Under the pieces are notes generated by a model. It was given only the letters and a program-made list of their open reading frames with translations, was not told the origin of the DNA and searched no databases. From an uncultured Bacteroidota bacterium (GTDB lineage Bacteria > Bacteroidota > Bacteroidia > Chitinophagales > Chitinophagaceae): a stretch of 37,107 nucleotides of DNA. The position numbers and the translations under genes are program-made. The stretch lies in assembly GCA_903862505.1 (NCBI GenBank), contig CAIOYQ010000004.1, forward strand, positions 1 to 37,107, in the 5' to 3' direction. Shown here one piece after another: positions 7,734-16,647 of this stretch; the stretch's first letter is position 1; every line of letters starts with the position of its first letter.

Positions 7734-9626
7734 TTAGTCGTTTACTATTAAAACAGGGATAGACACACTATGCCTTACTGCCTCGATGGTTTCACCAAAG
7801 AAATAGTCCTTCCAGCCCTTATGTTTATGTGCGCCCATGACCAACAATTGTGCGTCTTTTTCCTTTACAATTCTTACTATTTCTTTAACTCTATTTTGAT
7901 ATCCAATGGCCGAAGTAGCCTTGTACCCTTTATCTCTTAATGCATTCGTATAATTGTCTAGTCTTTCTTGGTCTTTTCTGGATTCTTCGTCATCGCTTGC
8001 TTCTAATAAATAATTAGCAGCAACACTTTCTACCACATGAATAAATATAAATTCAGTTTCATTGGCTTTATCGCCAGTTACTTGTTGCATTGCATGCGCA
8101 ATGGCCGTTTTAATTAACTTTTGATCACTTGATGAAAAATCTACAGCAATGGCAATACGCTTTACTGGCTCGGTATGTGTCCAATCTAACTCAATATCTT
8201 CGCCATGCAGATCGGTAATTTTTTTCTTACTACTTGAACTTAATAATGGATAAATTACAATGTATAATAACAAACTAATAAAAAATACCACCAGTAGAAC
8301 AAGTAATAATTTTAGCGCTATATGGCCTGATTGATGAAAGAAATCAACAACAAAATTGAATACTAAATTTCCATTTAAATAAACCAACACCGCAGCTACG
8401 ATCCAAGCCAAAGTTTTAGTTTTCCATCCTATGGCAAATTCACCCATCGTAGTTTTATCACTCACAAAGTGTATCAATGGAATAACCGCATATCCTAATT
8501 GCAAACTCAAAATCACTTGACTAAAAATAAGCAAGGCGTCCACATGATCTTCTCCCATAAAACCGATGACTAAAATGGCTGGTACAATCGCAACCAAACG
8601 TGTTATCAAACGTCTAATCCAAGGGTTTAATCTAATTTTTAAATACCCTTCCATTACAATTTGACCTGCTAAAGTGCCTGTCACAGTTGAACTTTGACCT
8701 GCTGCAATTAAGGCCACTGCAAATAAAATGGGTGCTAATTTAGAACCTAACAATGGAGCCAATAAGGAGTGTGCTTCTTCAATTTTAGCAACCTCCTTAT
8801 GACCCGTTGCATAAAAAGCAGTTGCTGCTAAAATTAAAATGGCGGCATTTACAAAAAAGGCTGCATTCAAAGCTACCACCGTATCAATGAAATTATAAAA
8901 TATAGATTTTTTAATTCCGGGGACATTTCTATCAATTTTTCGAGTCTGTACCAATGCAGAGTGTAAATACAAATTATGTGGCATCACCGTAGCACCAATA
9001 ATACCCACTGCTATATATAAAGCCTCAGGAGATAAATTGGAAGGAACAAACCCTTTAATCGCATATGATAAATCGGGCTTGGCAATAAATAATTGTATAA
9101 AAAAACTAAACCCAATGGTCGCCACTAATAAAATAATGAAGGCCTCCATTTTTCGAATTCCATAGCGTTGTAAAAATAAAAACAAGAAAGTATCTGTTAC
9201 CGTAATAATGGTACCATACATTAAAGGCATACCGGTTAGTAATTTAATTCCAATAGCCATTCCCAAAACTTCGGCTAAATCGGTAGCGGCAATGGCTAGT
9301 TCCGCCAACACATACAATGAAAAATTAACTACGGGCGGATAGGTTTCCCTATTTACCTGGGCTAAATCTAAGCGCCTAACAATGCCTAACCTAGCACTTA
9401 AACTTTGTAACAATACTGCCATTAAATTACTAAGTAATAAAACCCAAATCAATTGATACCCAAAAGCGGCCCCTCCTGCTAAATCGGTGGCCCAATTTCC
9501 TGGGTCCATATATCCCACACTTACGAGATAAGCAGGGCCAATAAATGCAAAAAATTTTCGCCAACCCGTTTTTTGACTAGTTGGAACGGATTCATGTAAG
9601 GTATCTAATGATTTATCGGAATTCAT
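7734..9626 (-). CDS. Nramp (MntH-like) metal transporter fused to a universal stress protein domain
   Basis: A 630-residue protein. Residues ~25-465 are an Nramp proton-coupled divalent metal (Mn2+/Fe2+) transporter with about 11-12 membrane helices. DPGN (Asp41, Asn44) in helix 1 and the [12 protein letters not shown] stretch in helix 6 are the metal-binding motifs. After a cytosolic linker, residues ~485-630 form a UspA-like domain, starting at [13 protein letters not shown] and ending with a GAHKHKG...FFGET nucleotide-loop-like segment and SIPVLIVND. Classical MntH is ~400-450 residues and lacks this domain. The Usp part may sense ATP or stress and regulate transport; this is inference. 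The gene is divergent from a lipoprotein gene, with 69 bases between starts. Confidence 0.92.
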   Translation of the reverse strand: MNSDKSLDTLHESVPTSQKTGWRKFFAFIGPAYLVSVGYMDPGNWATDLAGGAAFGYQLIWVLLLSNLMAVLLQSLSARLGIVRRLDLAQVNRETYPPVVNFSLYVLAELAIAATDLAEVLGMAIGIKLLTGMPLMYGTIITVTDTFLFLFLQRYGIRKMEAFIILLVATIGFSFFIQLFIAKPDLSYAIKGFVPSNLSPEALYIAVGIIGATVMPHNLYLHSALVQTRKIDRNVPGIKKSIFYNFIDTVVALNAAFFVNAAILILAATAFYATGHKEVAKIEEAHSLLAPLLGSKLAPILFAVALIAAGQSSTVTGTLAGQIVMEGYLKIRLNPWIRRLITRLVAIVPAILVIGFMGEDHVDALLIFSQVILSLQLGYAVIPLIHFVSDKTTMGEFAIGWKTKTLAWIVAAVLVYLNGNLVFNFVVDFFHQSGHIALKLLLVLLVVFFISLLLYIVIYPLLSSSSKKKITDLHGEDIELDWTHTEPVKRIAIAVDFSSSDQKLIKTAIAHAMQQVTGDKANETEFIFIHVVESVAANYLLEASDDEESRKDQERLDNYTNALRDKGYKATSAIGYQNRVKEIVRIVKEKDAQLLVMGAHKHKGWKDYFFGETIEAVRHSVSIPVLIVND

Positions 9627-9651
9627 TCTATGTAAAATTAATCATAAAGGC

Positions 9652-9682
9652 TTGTATAACTCAATTTGATAGTCTATTTTTA
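9652..9682 (+). promoter_or_regulatory. Possible promoter of the lipoprotein gene
   Basis: TTG at 9652-9654 and TATTTTTA at 9675-9682 are 20 bases apart, matching the Bacteroidota TTG/TAnnTTTG layout with one mismatch in the -7 box. The predicted leader would be only a few bases long. Confidence 0.35.
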
Positions 9683-9695
9683 TAAAAACAATCCC

Positions 9696-10634
9696 ATGCG
9701 TAAACTGTTGTTTATTGGATTTGCCTGTTTTCTCTTTGCTTGCGGGGATAAACCCACCGACTTATCGGGGGACGGACCTATCAAAATAAATGATCTTGTA
9801 AAAGTTTTTAATCCTGCCAAACTACCCATAAATCTATCTGACACTAGCTTAAAACAATTTAGTGATAGTATCCAAATTAGCCGCAATGCCTTAAGTCAAA
9901 TCGTACCCGCTGATGTGCTTGAAAAAATACTAGCAGCAAAAAATAAAAAAGCTACCCTACATCCCCTTTTTAAAATAGAAAAGGAGAATGAATATTATTT
10001 ATTATTAAAAATTAAGCATCCCAAAAAAACAGAAATTGGCATATTGGTATTTAACAAGGAGAATAAATTTTTGGATTATAAATCTATAATCGAATTTATT
10101 AAAAGCAATAGCCGAGAAAACGATAAGTCATTGTATATTAATAATGAGCCCTCGTTTTTATTGGAAGAAGACAATTATAATAAAGACAATGTACTTTATA
10201 ATGAGAAAAAGGCTTGGGCCTTTTCGGATGGCGCTTTTAAAACTATATACTTTGATAATAATATTAAGCTGGCAAATAAAAACATTATAAACCCTATTGA
10301 CACTTTACCTAGCAAAAATGAATTTAGCGGTAATTATGGTCAGGATGCAAAAAATTTTATTACCCTTCGAGATAATGGTGCAACAGATAAATATCAGTTT
10401 TTCCTACACACTGAAAAGGGAGAAGCATGTATAGGGGAACTAAAAGGCATTTTACTATTTAAAAAGAACATGGCCACTTATTCTCAAAAAGGAGACGCCT
10501 GTCATATTCAATTTACTATTCAGGGTGCAAATATTACCATTAAAGAAGACGGCAACTGCGGTAATCACAGAGGTATCAAGTGCAGTTTTGACGAAAGTTT
10601 TAACCGTAAAAAGAAGCTTAAAAAGAAGAAATAA
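9696..10634 (+). CDS. Lipoprotein with a four-cysteine C-terminal domain, function unknown
   Basis: I chose the ATG at 9696, not the upstream TTG at 9666, because it begins a clean lipoprotein signal (MRKLLFIGFACFLFAC) with the lipobox LFAC and Cys16 as the lipidated residue; this gives 312 residues. The N-terminal two-thirds are Lys/Asn-rich with beta-like alternation. The C-terminal ~100 residues hold four cysteines in the contexts GEACIGELKG, KGDACHIQF, EDGNCGNHRG and IKCSF, suggesting two disulfides in a compact beta domain. The extreme C-terminus is a Lys/Arg-rich tail. It is probably an outer-membrane or periplasmic lipoprotein. It is followed by the GT35 gene after 108 bases with no terminator, so co-transcription is possible. 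Confidence 0.75.
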   Translation: MRKLLFIGFACFLFACGDKPTDLSGDGPIKINDLVKVFNPAKLPINLSDTSLKQFSDSIQISRNALSQIVPADVLEKILAAKNKKATLHPLFKIEKENEYYLLLKIKHPKKTEIGILVFNKENKFLDYKSIIEFIKSNSRENDKSLYINNEPSFLLEEDNYNKDNVLYNEKKAWAFSDGAFKTIYFDNNIKLANKNIINPIDTLPSKNEFSGNYGQDAKNFITLRDNGATDKYQFFLHTEKGEACIGELKGILLFKKNMATYSQKGDACHIQFTIQGANITIKEDGNCGNHRGIKCSFDESFNRKKKLKKKK

Positions 10635-10742
10635 TCCACAAAAAGGGTGTAAAAATAGTATGTTATGCACAGTTAATGTGTATAAAGTACATTTTAGGCA
10701 AATACCATTATATTGCAGTCAAATTAACAAACGTCCTATCCT

Positions 10743-12401
10743 ATGAGTTTTAGAAATTACCAGGTGCCTTATAAAATAAACGAACAGTTTAAGAAAAAGG
10801 CAGCCTACTTTTCTATGGAATTTGCGATTCACCAACCCTTGAAAATTTACAGTGGTGGTTTAGGCTTTTTAGCGGGTTCCCATTTAAGAAGCGCATATGA
10901 ATTAAATCAAAACATGATTGGCGTAGGGATCCTTTGGAAATATGGTTATTATGATCAAGCTAGAAATCAGGATCAAACCTTACAGGTGACTTTCATGGAG
11001 AAAATATATAGCTTTTTGGAAGATACGGGTATTAAGTACCAAATAATGATTCATGATCATCCAGTTTGGGTAAAAGCATTCTATTTAGCACCCAACACAT
11101 TTTGTAGTGCGCCCTTGTTTTTATTAAGTACGGACTTACCTGAGAACGATTACGTTTCTCAAACCATTACACACCGTTTATACGATGCAAACGTAGCTAC
11201 CAAAGTGGCGCAGTTTATATTATTGGGTGTGGGTGGAGCCAAATTAATAGATGAATTAAATTTTGAACCAGAAGTATACCATTTAAACGAAGCACACGGT
11301 TTTTCGAGTGCATTTTACTTATTAAATAAATACAAGTCCTTAGACGAGGTTAAAAAGCGTTTGGTATTTACAACACATACCCCTGAAGAAGCGGGTAATG
11401 AAAAGCATGATATTTATTTATGTCATAAAATGGGATATTTCTGTGGTTTAACCATTGACGAAGTAAGGAAATTAACGGGCATACATGACGACCAATTCAA
11501 TCACTCTTTAGCAGCATTGCGTTTTGCAAGAAAGGCCAATGGAGTATCTGAATTACATGGACATGTAAGCCGTGAAATGTGGGGAAAATATGAAGGCATC
11601 TGTCCAATTGATCATATCACCAATGCGCAAAACTGGCGTTATTGGGCCGACAAGCAATTGTATAAATTTTCCGAAGCCAATGACGATGCTGGTTTTGATG
11701 ATCGCAAAATGTATTTGAAAAAGCGTGCTTTTGAAATTGTTGCCGATCAAACTGGAAAAGTATTTGACCCCAATGTCTTAACCATTGTATGGGCCAGAAG
11801 ATTTGCTGGATACAAACGTGCCGATTTCCTTTCTTGGGATTTAGAACGTTTTGAAAAATTATTAGCCAATTTAAAGCATCCAGTACAAATTATTTTTGCA
11901 GGAAAGCCCTACCCTGTTGATTATCCTGCGATCTCTCAATTTAATAACTTAGTACACTTAAGTAAGAATTATAAAAATGTTGCGGTATTAATTGGATATG
12001 AATTGGGATTAAGTAAGCGTTTAAAACAAGCCTCTGACGTGTGGTTAAACAATCCAAGAGTTCCAAGAGAAGCCTCAGGAACTTCTGGTATGACTGCAGC
12101 GATGAATGGAGCGGTTAACTTTTCGACGGACGACGGATGGATCCCAGAATTTGTAAGCCACGGTCACAATGGTTTCGTAGTGCCTAAAGCAGATTACGGA
12201 AACATGAGCACACAGGAACAAGACGATTACGATTTAGAAGAGTTATATAAAATATTAGAAAACGAGATTGTCCCCATGTATTACGAAAAGCGGGATACCT
12301 GGCGCTCAATTACCAAAAATGGAATGAATGATGTTCGTTTCCAATTTGATAGTAATAGAATGGCCGAGGAGTATTACGAAAAAATGTACAAAACCACATA
12401 A
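10743..12401 (+). CDS. Short GT35 alpha-glucan phosphorylase-like protein lacking the PLP lysine
   Basis: A 552-residue cytosolic protein of the short alpha-glucan phosphorylase family (GT35). Recognisable elements are AAYFSMEFAIHQPLKIYSGG with GGLG near the start, VFTTHTPEEAGNE (active-site His), WARRFAGYKRADF (phosphate-site Arg/Lys), and EASGTSGM near residues 444-450. In phosphorylases the last motif continues with the lysine that binds pyridoxal phosphate; here it reads GTSGMTAAMNG, with Thr451 (codon ACT, 12093-12095) in that place. The N-terminal DUF3417-type domain of longer members is also missing. It may therefore be a non-phosphorolytic glucan enzyme, a glucan-binding protein, or a phosphorylase with another cofactor arrangement. 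A terminator follows. Family certain, activity doubtful. Confidence 0.88.
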   Translation: MSFRNYQVPYKINEQFKKKAAYFSMEFAIHQPLKIYSGGLGFLAGSHLRSAYELNQNMIGVGILWKYGYYDQARNQDQTLQVTFMEKIYSFLEDTGIKYQIMIHDHPVWVKAFYLAPNTFCSAPLFLLSTDLPENDYVSQTITHRLYDANVATKVAQFILLGVGGAKLIDELNFEPEVYHLNEAHGFSSAFYLLNKYKSLDEVKKRLVFTTHTPEEAGNEKHDIYLCHKMGYFCGLTIDEVRKLTGIHDDQFNHSLAALRFARKANGVSELHGHVSREMWGKYEGICPIDHITNAQNWRYWADKQLYKFSEANDDAGFDDRKMYLKKRAFEIVADQTGKVFDPNVLTIVWARRFAGYKRADFLSWDLERFEKLLANLKHPVQIIFAGKPYPVDYPAISQFNNLVHLSKNYKNVAVLIGYELGLSKRLKQASDVWLNNPRVPREASGTSGMTAAMNGAVNFSTDDGWIPEFVSHGHNGFVVPKADYGNMSTQEQDDYDLEELYKILENEIVPMYYEKRDTWRSITKNGMNDVRFQFDSNRMAEEYYEKMYKTT

Positions 12402-12410
12402 AAAAAAGAT

Positions 12411-12439
12411 AGCCCTTAAATTTTATTAAGGGCTGTTTT
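12411..12439 (+). terminator. Rho-independent terminator after the GT35 gene
   Basis: A 9-bp stem, AGCCCTTAA (12411-12419) and TTAAGGGCT (12426-12434), has a 6-base loop and is followed by GTTTTATT. It lies 9 bases after the stop codon. Confidence 0.88.
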
Positions 12440-12456
12440 ATTAAAGTAAACTAACT

Positions 12457-12483
12457 CATAGCACTCCTTTATGGGGTGCTATG
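12457..12483. other. Hairpin without T-run
   Basis: An 11-bp stem with one G-T pair joins CATAGCACTCC (12457-12467) and GGGGTGCTATG (12473-12483) over a 5-base loop. No T-run follows on either strand, so it may be an mRNA 3'-end stabiliser or a binding site. Confidence 0.5.
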
Positions 12484-12500
12484 AAAAAATCTTAAGATGA

Positions 12501-12542
12501 AAAAACGAATGCCCTTAAATTCTATTAAGGGCATTCGTTTTT
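12501..12542. terminator. Strong hairpin/terminator, second copy of the GCCCTTAA core
   Basis: A perfect 18-bp stem (12501-12518 with 12525-12542) has a 6-base loop and A/T flanks, so it can act in both directions. Its 22-base core differs by one base from the core of the GT35 terminator 99 bases upstream. On the minus strand it overlaps the stop of a short open stretch (12541-12630). Confidence 0.85.
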
Positions 12543-12630
12543 AATACTTGAAAGGCTTGCCGTCTACCATTACTTCCTGATGTACAGAATCAAAAGTTAC
12601 TTTTATTAATTTAAAAAAAATGCTTTTGGT
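12541..12630 (-). pseudogene. Possible remnant of a gene's 3' end
   Basis: The minus strand is open for 29 codons before a TAA and ends in protein-like sequence (VTFDSVHQEVMVDGKPFKY). It has no start codon, an in-frame stop just upstream and a hairpin directly at its stop, as a genuine gene end would have. I read it as a decayed C-terminus of unknown family; it could be chance. Confidence 0.28.
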
Positions 12631-12650
12631 CTAGGACAAGTTATAGATAT

Positions 12651-12773
12651 ATGGCTAATCTATATGTATTGCCATTTATACCAAAAGGTGGGGCTTATTA
12701 TACTGAAAATAGCAGTATAAAATATAATTTTAAAGTATTTGGCTATACGCCAGAAATAACTACCTGGCAATAA
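12651..12773 (+). pseudogene. Possible small ORF or gene remnant upstream of ubiX
   Basis: An ATG-started frame of 40 codons (MANLYVLPFIPKGG at its start, EITTWQ at its end) is rich in Tyr, Phe and Lys. Another frame just upstream also reads like protein (GLGQVIDIWLIYMY), hinting at a frameshifted remnant. No family is recognised and no promoter is seen. The 405-bp gap that holds it (12402-12807) otherwise contains only hairpins and the ubiX promoter. Confidence 0.28.
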
Positions 12774-12789
12774 TTCAACAATTCCTTCC

Positions 12790-12797
12790 TAATTTTG
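12790..12797 (+). promoter_or_regulatory. ubiX promoter -7 element
   Basis: TAATTTTG matches TAnnTTTG and ends 10 bases before the ubiX ATG, so the mRNA would be almost leaderless. No convincing -33 TTG is seen at the normal distance. Confidence 0.45.
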
Positions 12798-12807
12798 TTA
12801 CCTATAT

Positions 12808-13368
12808 ATGAACAAGATTATCGTTTCCATTACCGGTGCTAGTGGCGCCATTTATGCCAAATGTTTATTGGACTGCCTTGTGCAAATGAAGGACCAGTAT
12901 GAGGCCGTGGGGGTTATTATGAGTGATAATGCCAAAATAGTATGGGAAACCGAACTAGGCAATACCGATTATAGCAACTACCCTTTTGATTTTTACGCTA
13001 AAAACGATTTTAACGCCCCTTTTGCCTCGGGTTCGGCGCAATATAATATTATGATTGCCGTGCCTTGTAGCATGGGCATGTTGGGCAGAATTGCCAGCGG
13101 AGTAAGTGACGATTTATGTACCCGCGCTGCGGATGTAATATTAAAAGAGCGTAGGAAATTAATACTGGTAGCGCGCGAAACGCCTTATAACTTAATTCAT
13201 ATTAAAAATATGGAAACCGTGACTTTAGCGGGTGGTATTATTTGTCCGGCTACTCCAAGTTTTTATAGCAAACCTCAAACCATTGAGGAAGTAGCTTACA
13301 CGGTAGTGCATAGAATATTAGACCTTGCAGGCTTAGATGCCAAAGGCTATCGCTGGGGAACAAAATAA
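12808..13368 (+). CDS. ubiX: Flavin prenyltransferase UbiX
   Basis: A 186-residue enzyme that joins dimethylallyl phosphate to FMN to make prenylated FMN, the cofactor of UbiD-type decarboxylases. It has the N-terminal FMN site ITGASGAIYA, the central PCSMGMLGRIASGVSDDL segment, and the conserved KERRKLILVARETP with the arginines that bind the prenyl phosphate, followed by GGIICPATPSFYS. Length is standard. No UbiD partner lies in the window; in Bacteroidota the cofactor would most likely serve quinone biosynthesis or another decarboxylase elsewhere. The gene is monocistronic between a hairpin-rich spacer and a terminator shared with clpC. Confidence 0.94.
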   Translation: MNKIIVSITGASGAIYAKCLLDCLVQMKDQYEAVGVIMSDNAKIVWETELGNTDYSNYPFDFYAKNDFNAPFASGSAQYNIMIAVPCSMGMLGRIASGVSDDLCTRAADVILKERRKLILVARETPYNLIHIKNMETVTLAGGIICPATPSFYSKPQTIEEVAYTVVHRILDLAGLDAKGYRWGTK

Positions 13369-13422
13369 TTGCAAGTAACTTATTACTGCTATGTACGTAA
13401 AAAGTCTTCAATAAGAAATATA

Positions 13423-13458
13423 AAAAAGCCTCGCATCATTTATTGAGCGAGGCTTTTT
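13423..13458. terminator. Bidirectional terminator between ubiX and clpC
   Basis: A perfect 12-bp stem, AAAAAGCCTCGC (13423-13434) with GCGAGGCTTTTT (13447-13458), has a 12-base loop. A- and T-runs on both sides serve the converging genes. Confidence 0.92.
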
Positions 13459-13475
13459 ATTTAGAACGATTAGTC

Positions 13476-16121
13476 TTATTCTGCTTTTGGTTCCTTAGGC
13501 GTTTTGGGTTCTTTTGGCTCCTTCACTACTTTTTCTGCCTTTTCAGCTTTCTCCTTTTTTTGTAAAGTAAAAGTCAAACCAGTTTTATCGGTATTTAAAT
13601 CACCAATTAACACGTCCCCTTCTTTCACATTTGCATTTAATATTTCCTCCGCCAATGGATCCTCAATATATTTTTGAATGGCTCTGTGTAAAGGTCTTGC
13701 TCCAAATTGTACATCATACCCTTTGTCGGCAATAAATTCTTTGGCTGCTTCACTTATTGATAAGGTTAATCCTAAGTTTACCAATCTAGCTAATACATTT
13801 TTCATAATAATATCTATGATTAAATAGATATCCTCTTTGGTTAATGAATTGAACACCACCACATCGTCAATTCTATTTAAGAACTCTGGAGAGAAGGTAC
13901 GCTTTAATGCTTTTTCAATAACAGAACGATTGTTCTCATCGGTTTGCTGTACTCGAGTAGCGGTTGCAAAACCAACACCATCACCAAACTCTTTTAATTG
14001 ACGCGCGCCAATATTAGAAGTCATAATAATCATGGTGTTTTTAAAATCTATCTTACGACCCAAACCATCTGTTAAAATACCATCATCTAATACTTGTAAT
14101 AAAATATTATAAATATCTGGATGTGCTTTTTCAATTTCATCTAATAAGATTACACAGTAAGGCTTACGACGCACTTTTTCAGTTAGCTGACCACCCTCTT
14201 CATATCCTACATATCCTGGAGGTGCACCAATTAAACGACTTACAGAAAATTTCTCCATGTATTCACTCATGTCAATACGAATTAACGCTTCCTCTGAGTC
14301 AAACATATTCCTTGCTAATGCACGAGCCAATTCAGTTTTACCCACACCCGTTGGACCTAAGAAAATAAAAGTACCAATTGGTTTTTTAGGATCTTTCAAA
14401 CCTACTCTATTGCGTTGTATGGCTTTAACCACTTTACTAATAGCATCGTCTTGTCCAATGACCATTCCTTTCATATCCTCGGCCATCTTGCGCAGTTTTG
14501 TAGTCTCCGCTTCCACCATTCGCTTCACAGGAATACCAGTCATCATACTAATTACTTCGGCGATATTTTCTTCATTAATTGGGAAACGTGCTGTTTTACT
14601 TTCCTCCTCCCAACCTAACTTCGCTTTTTCTAAAGCTTCCCCTAATTTCTTTTCGGTATCTCTTAAACTAGCTGCTTCTTCAAAGCGTTGGCTTTTCACC
14701 ACTCTATTTTTTTCTTCCTTAATTTCCTCAATTTTCTTTTCTAAATCAACAATATCCTGAGGTACACTAATGTTTTTTAAATGCACTCTTGCGCCCACTT
14801 CATCCAATACATCAATAGCTTTGTCCGGCAATAACCTGTCGGTCATATAACGGTCACTCAATTTCACACAAGCTTCAATTGCTTCTTGATCATACACTAC
14901 GCTATGATAATCCTCGTATTTAGATTTAATATTGTTTAAAATAGTAATGGTATCCTCTACACTTGGTGGTTCAATAAGCACTTTTTGGAAACGACGATCC
15001 AATGCACCATCTTTTTCAATATGCATTCTGTATTCATCCAAAGTAGAAGCACCAATACATTGCAACTCTCCTCTTGCCAATGCAGGTTTAAATATATTAG
15101 AAGCGTCTAGTGAACCACTCGCTCCTCCAGCACCCACAATGGTATGTATCTCGTCTATAAATAAAATAACATCTCTATTTTTTTCCAGCTCATTCATAAT
15201 GGCCTTCATTCTTTCTTCAAATTGACCACGATATTTTGTACCAGCAACAAGTGCCGCTAAATCCAAAGAAATAACGCGTTTGTCAAATAGTACACGGCTT
15301 ACTTTTCTTTGAACAATTCTCAAAGCCAATCCTTCCACTATCGCCGTTTTACCCACCCCTGGTTCACCAATTAAAATAGGATTGTTCTTTTTACGACGAC
15401 TTAAAATTTGACTTACTCTTTCAATTTCTGCTTCACGTCCTACAATTGGATCCAATGCATCCATCTCTGCAAGCTTTGTAATGTCTCTTCCAAAATTATC
15501 TAGAACAGGTGTTTTTGATTTATTGGGCGCTCCAGATTTTGATTTTGTGCTTTGTCCAAAGGGGCCTCCTTTTTTCTCGTCATCAAAGTCATCATCCGAA
15601 TCATCCGGAAATTCAGATCTTGGAGTTTCTGATGAACGGCCGGACCTGCTAGGTCTATCGGTATCATCCATTCCAGAAGGTGAAGATCCCACCATCCCTA
15701 ACTCATTGCGGAACAAGTCGTAGTCTACATCAAATTGATTTAAAATTTGAGTAGCAATGTTTTCTTTATTCTTTAAGATACTTAATAATAAATGTTCTGT
15801 TTCCACCATAGGACTTTTGAGCGCCTTCGCTTCTAAAACGGTCACTCTAATTACTTTCTCGGCCTGCTTGGTTAATGGCAAGCTATTAATATTGGCTACA
15901 TTCTTTCCAGACTTATCCTTTACGGCCAATTCAATTTCTTTTCTTAGGTCCGTTAAATTTACATTTAACTGTCTTAGTACTTTAATGGCCGTATTTTCCT
16001 GATCTCTTATTAAACCTAGCATTAAATGCTCGGCCCCAATAAAATCATTGCCCAATCTTAGTGCTTCCTCTCGGCTATAAGAAATGATTTCCTTAACTTG
16101 TGTTGAAAAATTATTATCCAT
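13476..16121 (-). CDS. clpC: ClpC-type AAA+ ATPase chaperone/unfoldase
   Basis: An 881-residue Hsp100 protein that unfolds substrates, normally for ClpP. The order is a Clp N-domain (double repeat, about 1-145), an Asp/Ser/Gly-rich linker (~150-200), AAA+ module 1 with Walker A GEPGVGKT (252-259), a UVR-type coiled middle region around 455-500 ([18 protein letters not shown]), AAA+ module 2 with [11 protein letters not shown] (Lys595), and the Clp D2 small domain. The short UVR middle region, in place of the long ClpB coiled coil, supports ClpC. The C-terminus ends in a low-complexity tail of repeated Glu-Lys-Ala and Lys-Glu-Pro units. The gene is divergent from the STAS-dnaG unit. No ClpP is in the window. 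Confidence 0.94.
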   Translation of the reverse strand: MDNNFSTQVKEIISYSREEALRLGNDFIGAEHLMLGLIRDQENTAIKVLRQLNVNLTDLRKEIELAVKDKSGKNVANINSLPLTKQAEKVIRVTVLEAKALKSPMVETEHLLLSILKNKENIATQILNQFDVDYDLFRNELGMVGSSPSGMDDTDRPSRSGRSSETPRSEFPDDSDDDFDDEKKGGPFGQSTKSKSGAPNKSKTPVLDNFGRDITKLAEMDALDPIVGREAEIERVSQILSRRKKNNPILIGEPGVGKTAIVEGLALRIVQRKVSRVLFDKRVISLDLAALVAGTKYRGQFEERMKAIMNELEKNRDVILFIDEIHTIVGAGGASGSLDASNIFKPALARGELQCIGASTLDEYRMHIEKDGALDRRFQKVLIEPPSVEDTITILNNIKSKYEDYHSVVYDQEAIEACVKLSDRYMTDRLLPDKAIDVLDEVGARVHLKNISVPQDIVDLEKKIEEIKEEKNRVVKSQRFEEAASLRDTEKKLGEALEKAKLGWEEESKTARFPINEENIAEVISMMTGIPVKRMVEAETTKLRKMAEDMKGMVIGQDDAISKVVKAIQRNRVGLKDPKKPIGTFIFLGPTGVGKTELARALARNMFDSEEALIRIDMSEYMEKFSVSRLIGAPPGYVGYEEGGQLTEKVRRKPYCVILLDEIEKAHPDIYNILLQVLDDGILTDGLGRKIDFKNTMIIMTSNIGARQLKEFGDGVGFATATRVQQTDENNRSVIEKALKRTFSPEFLNRIDDVVVFNSLTKEDIYLIIDIIMKNVLARLVNLGLTLSISEAAKEFIADKGYDVQFGARPLHRAIQKYIEDPLAEEILNANVKEGDVLIGDLNTDKTGLTFTLQKKEKAEKAEKVVKEPKEPKTPKEPKAE

Positions 16122-16130
16122 AAATTTATA

Positions 16131-16163
16131 TTGGAACTATTACAAGAATAACGAATATTTTTG
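16131..16163 (+). promoter_or_regulatory. Promoter of the STAS-dnaG unit
   Basis: TTG (16131-16133) and TATTTTTG (16156-16163) are separated by 22 bases, matching the Bacteroidota promoter layout. The leader to the ATG at 16207 would be about 35-40 bases. It lies in the divergent gap opposite clpC. Confidence 0.6.
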
Positions 16164-16206
16164 ACCTAAAGTATGTGTTCCTTCACTTGTTTATTAACCT
16201 TTTATT

Positions 16207-16620
16207 ATGACCCAAATTCAATATCAAACCGACACCAAGGAAAAATTCACCGTTATTACTATTCTCAATACTGACCTTAGTTCAAATCTCGTGCCAGAAT
16301 TGGCAAATTTGACGTCGAAATGGGGAAATACTGAACCTAAAAACCTGGTTTTAAACCTGAAGAACGTAAAAACCTGGGACGAAGCGGTTATTGAACAAAT
16401 TGCTAGTGACCAGGGACGATTTTATGAGAAAAATACCTCATTTGTGGTTTGTGCGATATCTGACGCACTTTTTGACATTTTAGACAAGACCGACTATGCC
16501 GAATTACTTAATATGACACCTACCGAATCCGAAGCCTGGGATATTGTTCAAATGGAAGAAATTGAGCGTGAACTGCTAGACAGCGACGATATGGAATTTG
16601 AGGTGCCTAAAGCGGAATAA
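16207..16620 (+). CDS. STAS-domain-like protein
   Basis: A 137-residue soluble acidic protein. Its length and beta-alpha alternation (FTVITILNTDLSSN, then a helix, then KNLVLNLKNVKTWDEAVIEQI, a helix, FVVCAISDALFDILDKT) match the STAS/anti-anti-sigma fold. The usual phosphorylatable Ser/Thr is not clearly placed: the corresponding loop has the conserved LNLKNVKTWDE segment with Thr followed by Trp-Asp. The C-terminal ~25 residues are strongly acidic. It starts a transcript that continues after 27 bases into dnaG. Its partner is unknown; a regulatory or scaffold role is inference. The family call rests on pattern, not on a search. Confidence 0.65.
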   Translation: MTQIQYQTDTKEKFTVITILNTDLSSNLVPELANLTSKWGNTEPKNLVLNLKNVKTWDEAVIEQIASDQGRFYEKNTSFVVCAISDALFDILDKTDYAELLNMTPTESEAWDIVQMEEIERELLDSDDMEFEVPKAE

Positions 16621-16647
16621 CCCCCAATATTAGCTATTTTCGCTCCC

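Noticed and set aside
10525-10746. A 73-codon plus-strand frame between the lipoprotein and GT35 genes
   Set aside because: It mostly overlaps the end of the lipoprotein gene in another frame, and the remainder has no protein-like features.
14257-14760. A 167-codon open frame on the plus strand inside clpC
   Set aside because: It lies fully antisense to conserved ClpC motifs, including the second Walker A. Its composition follows from the complementary frame, and it has no promoter.
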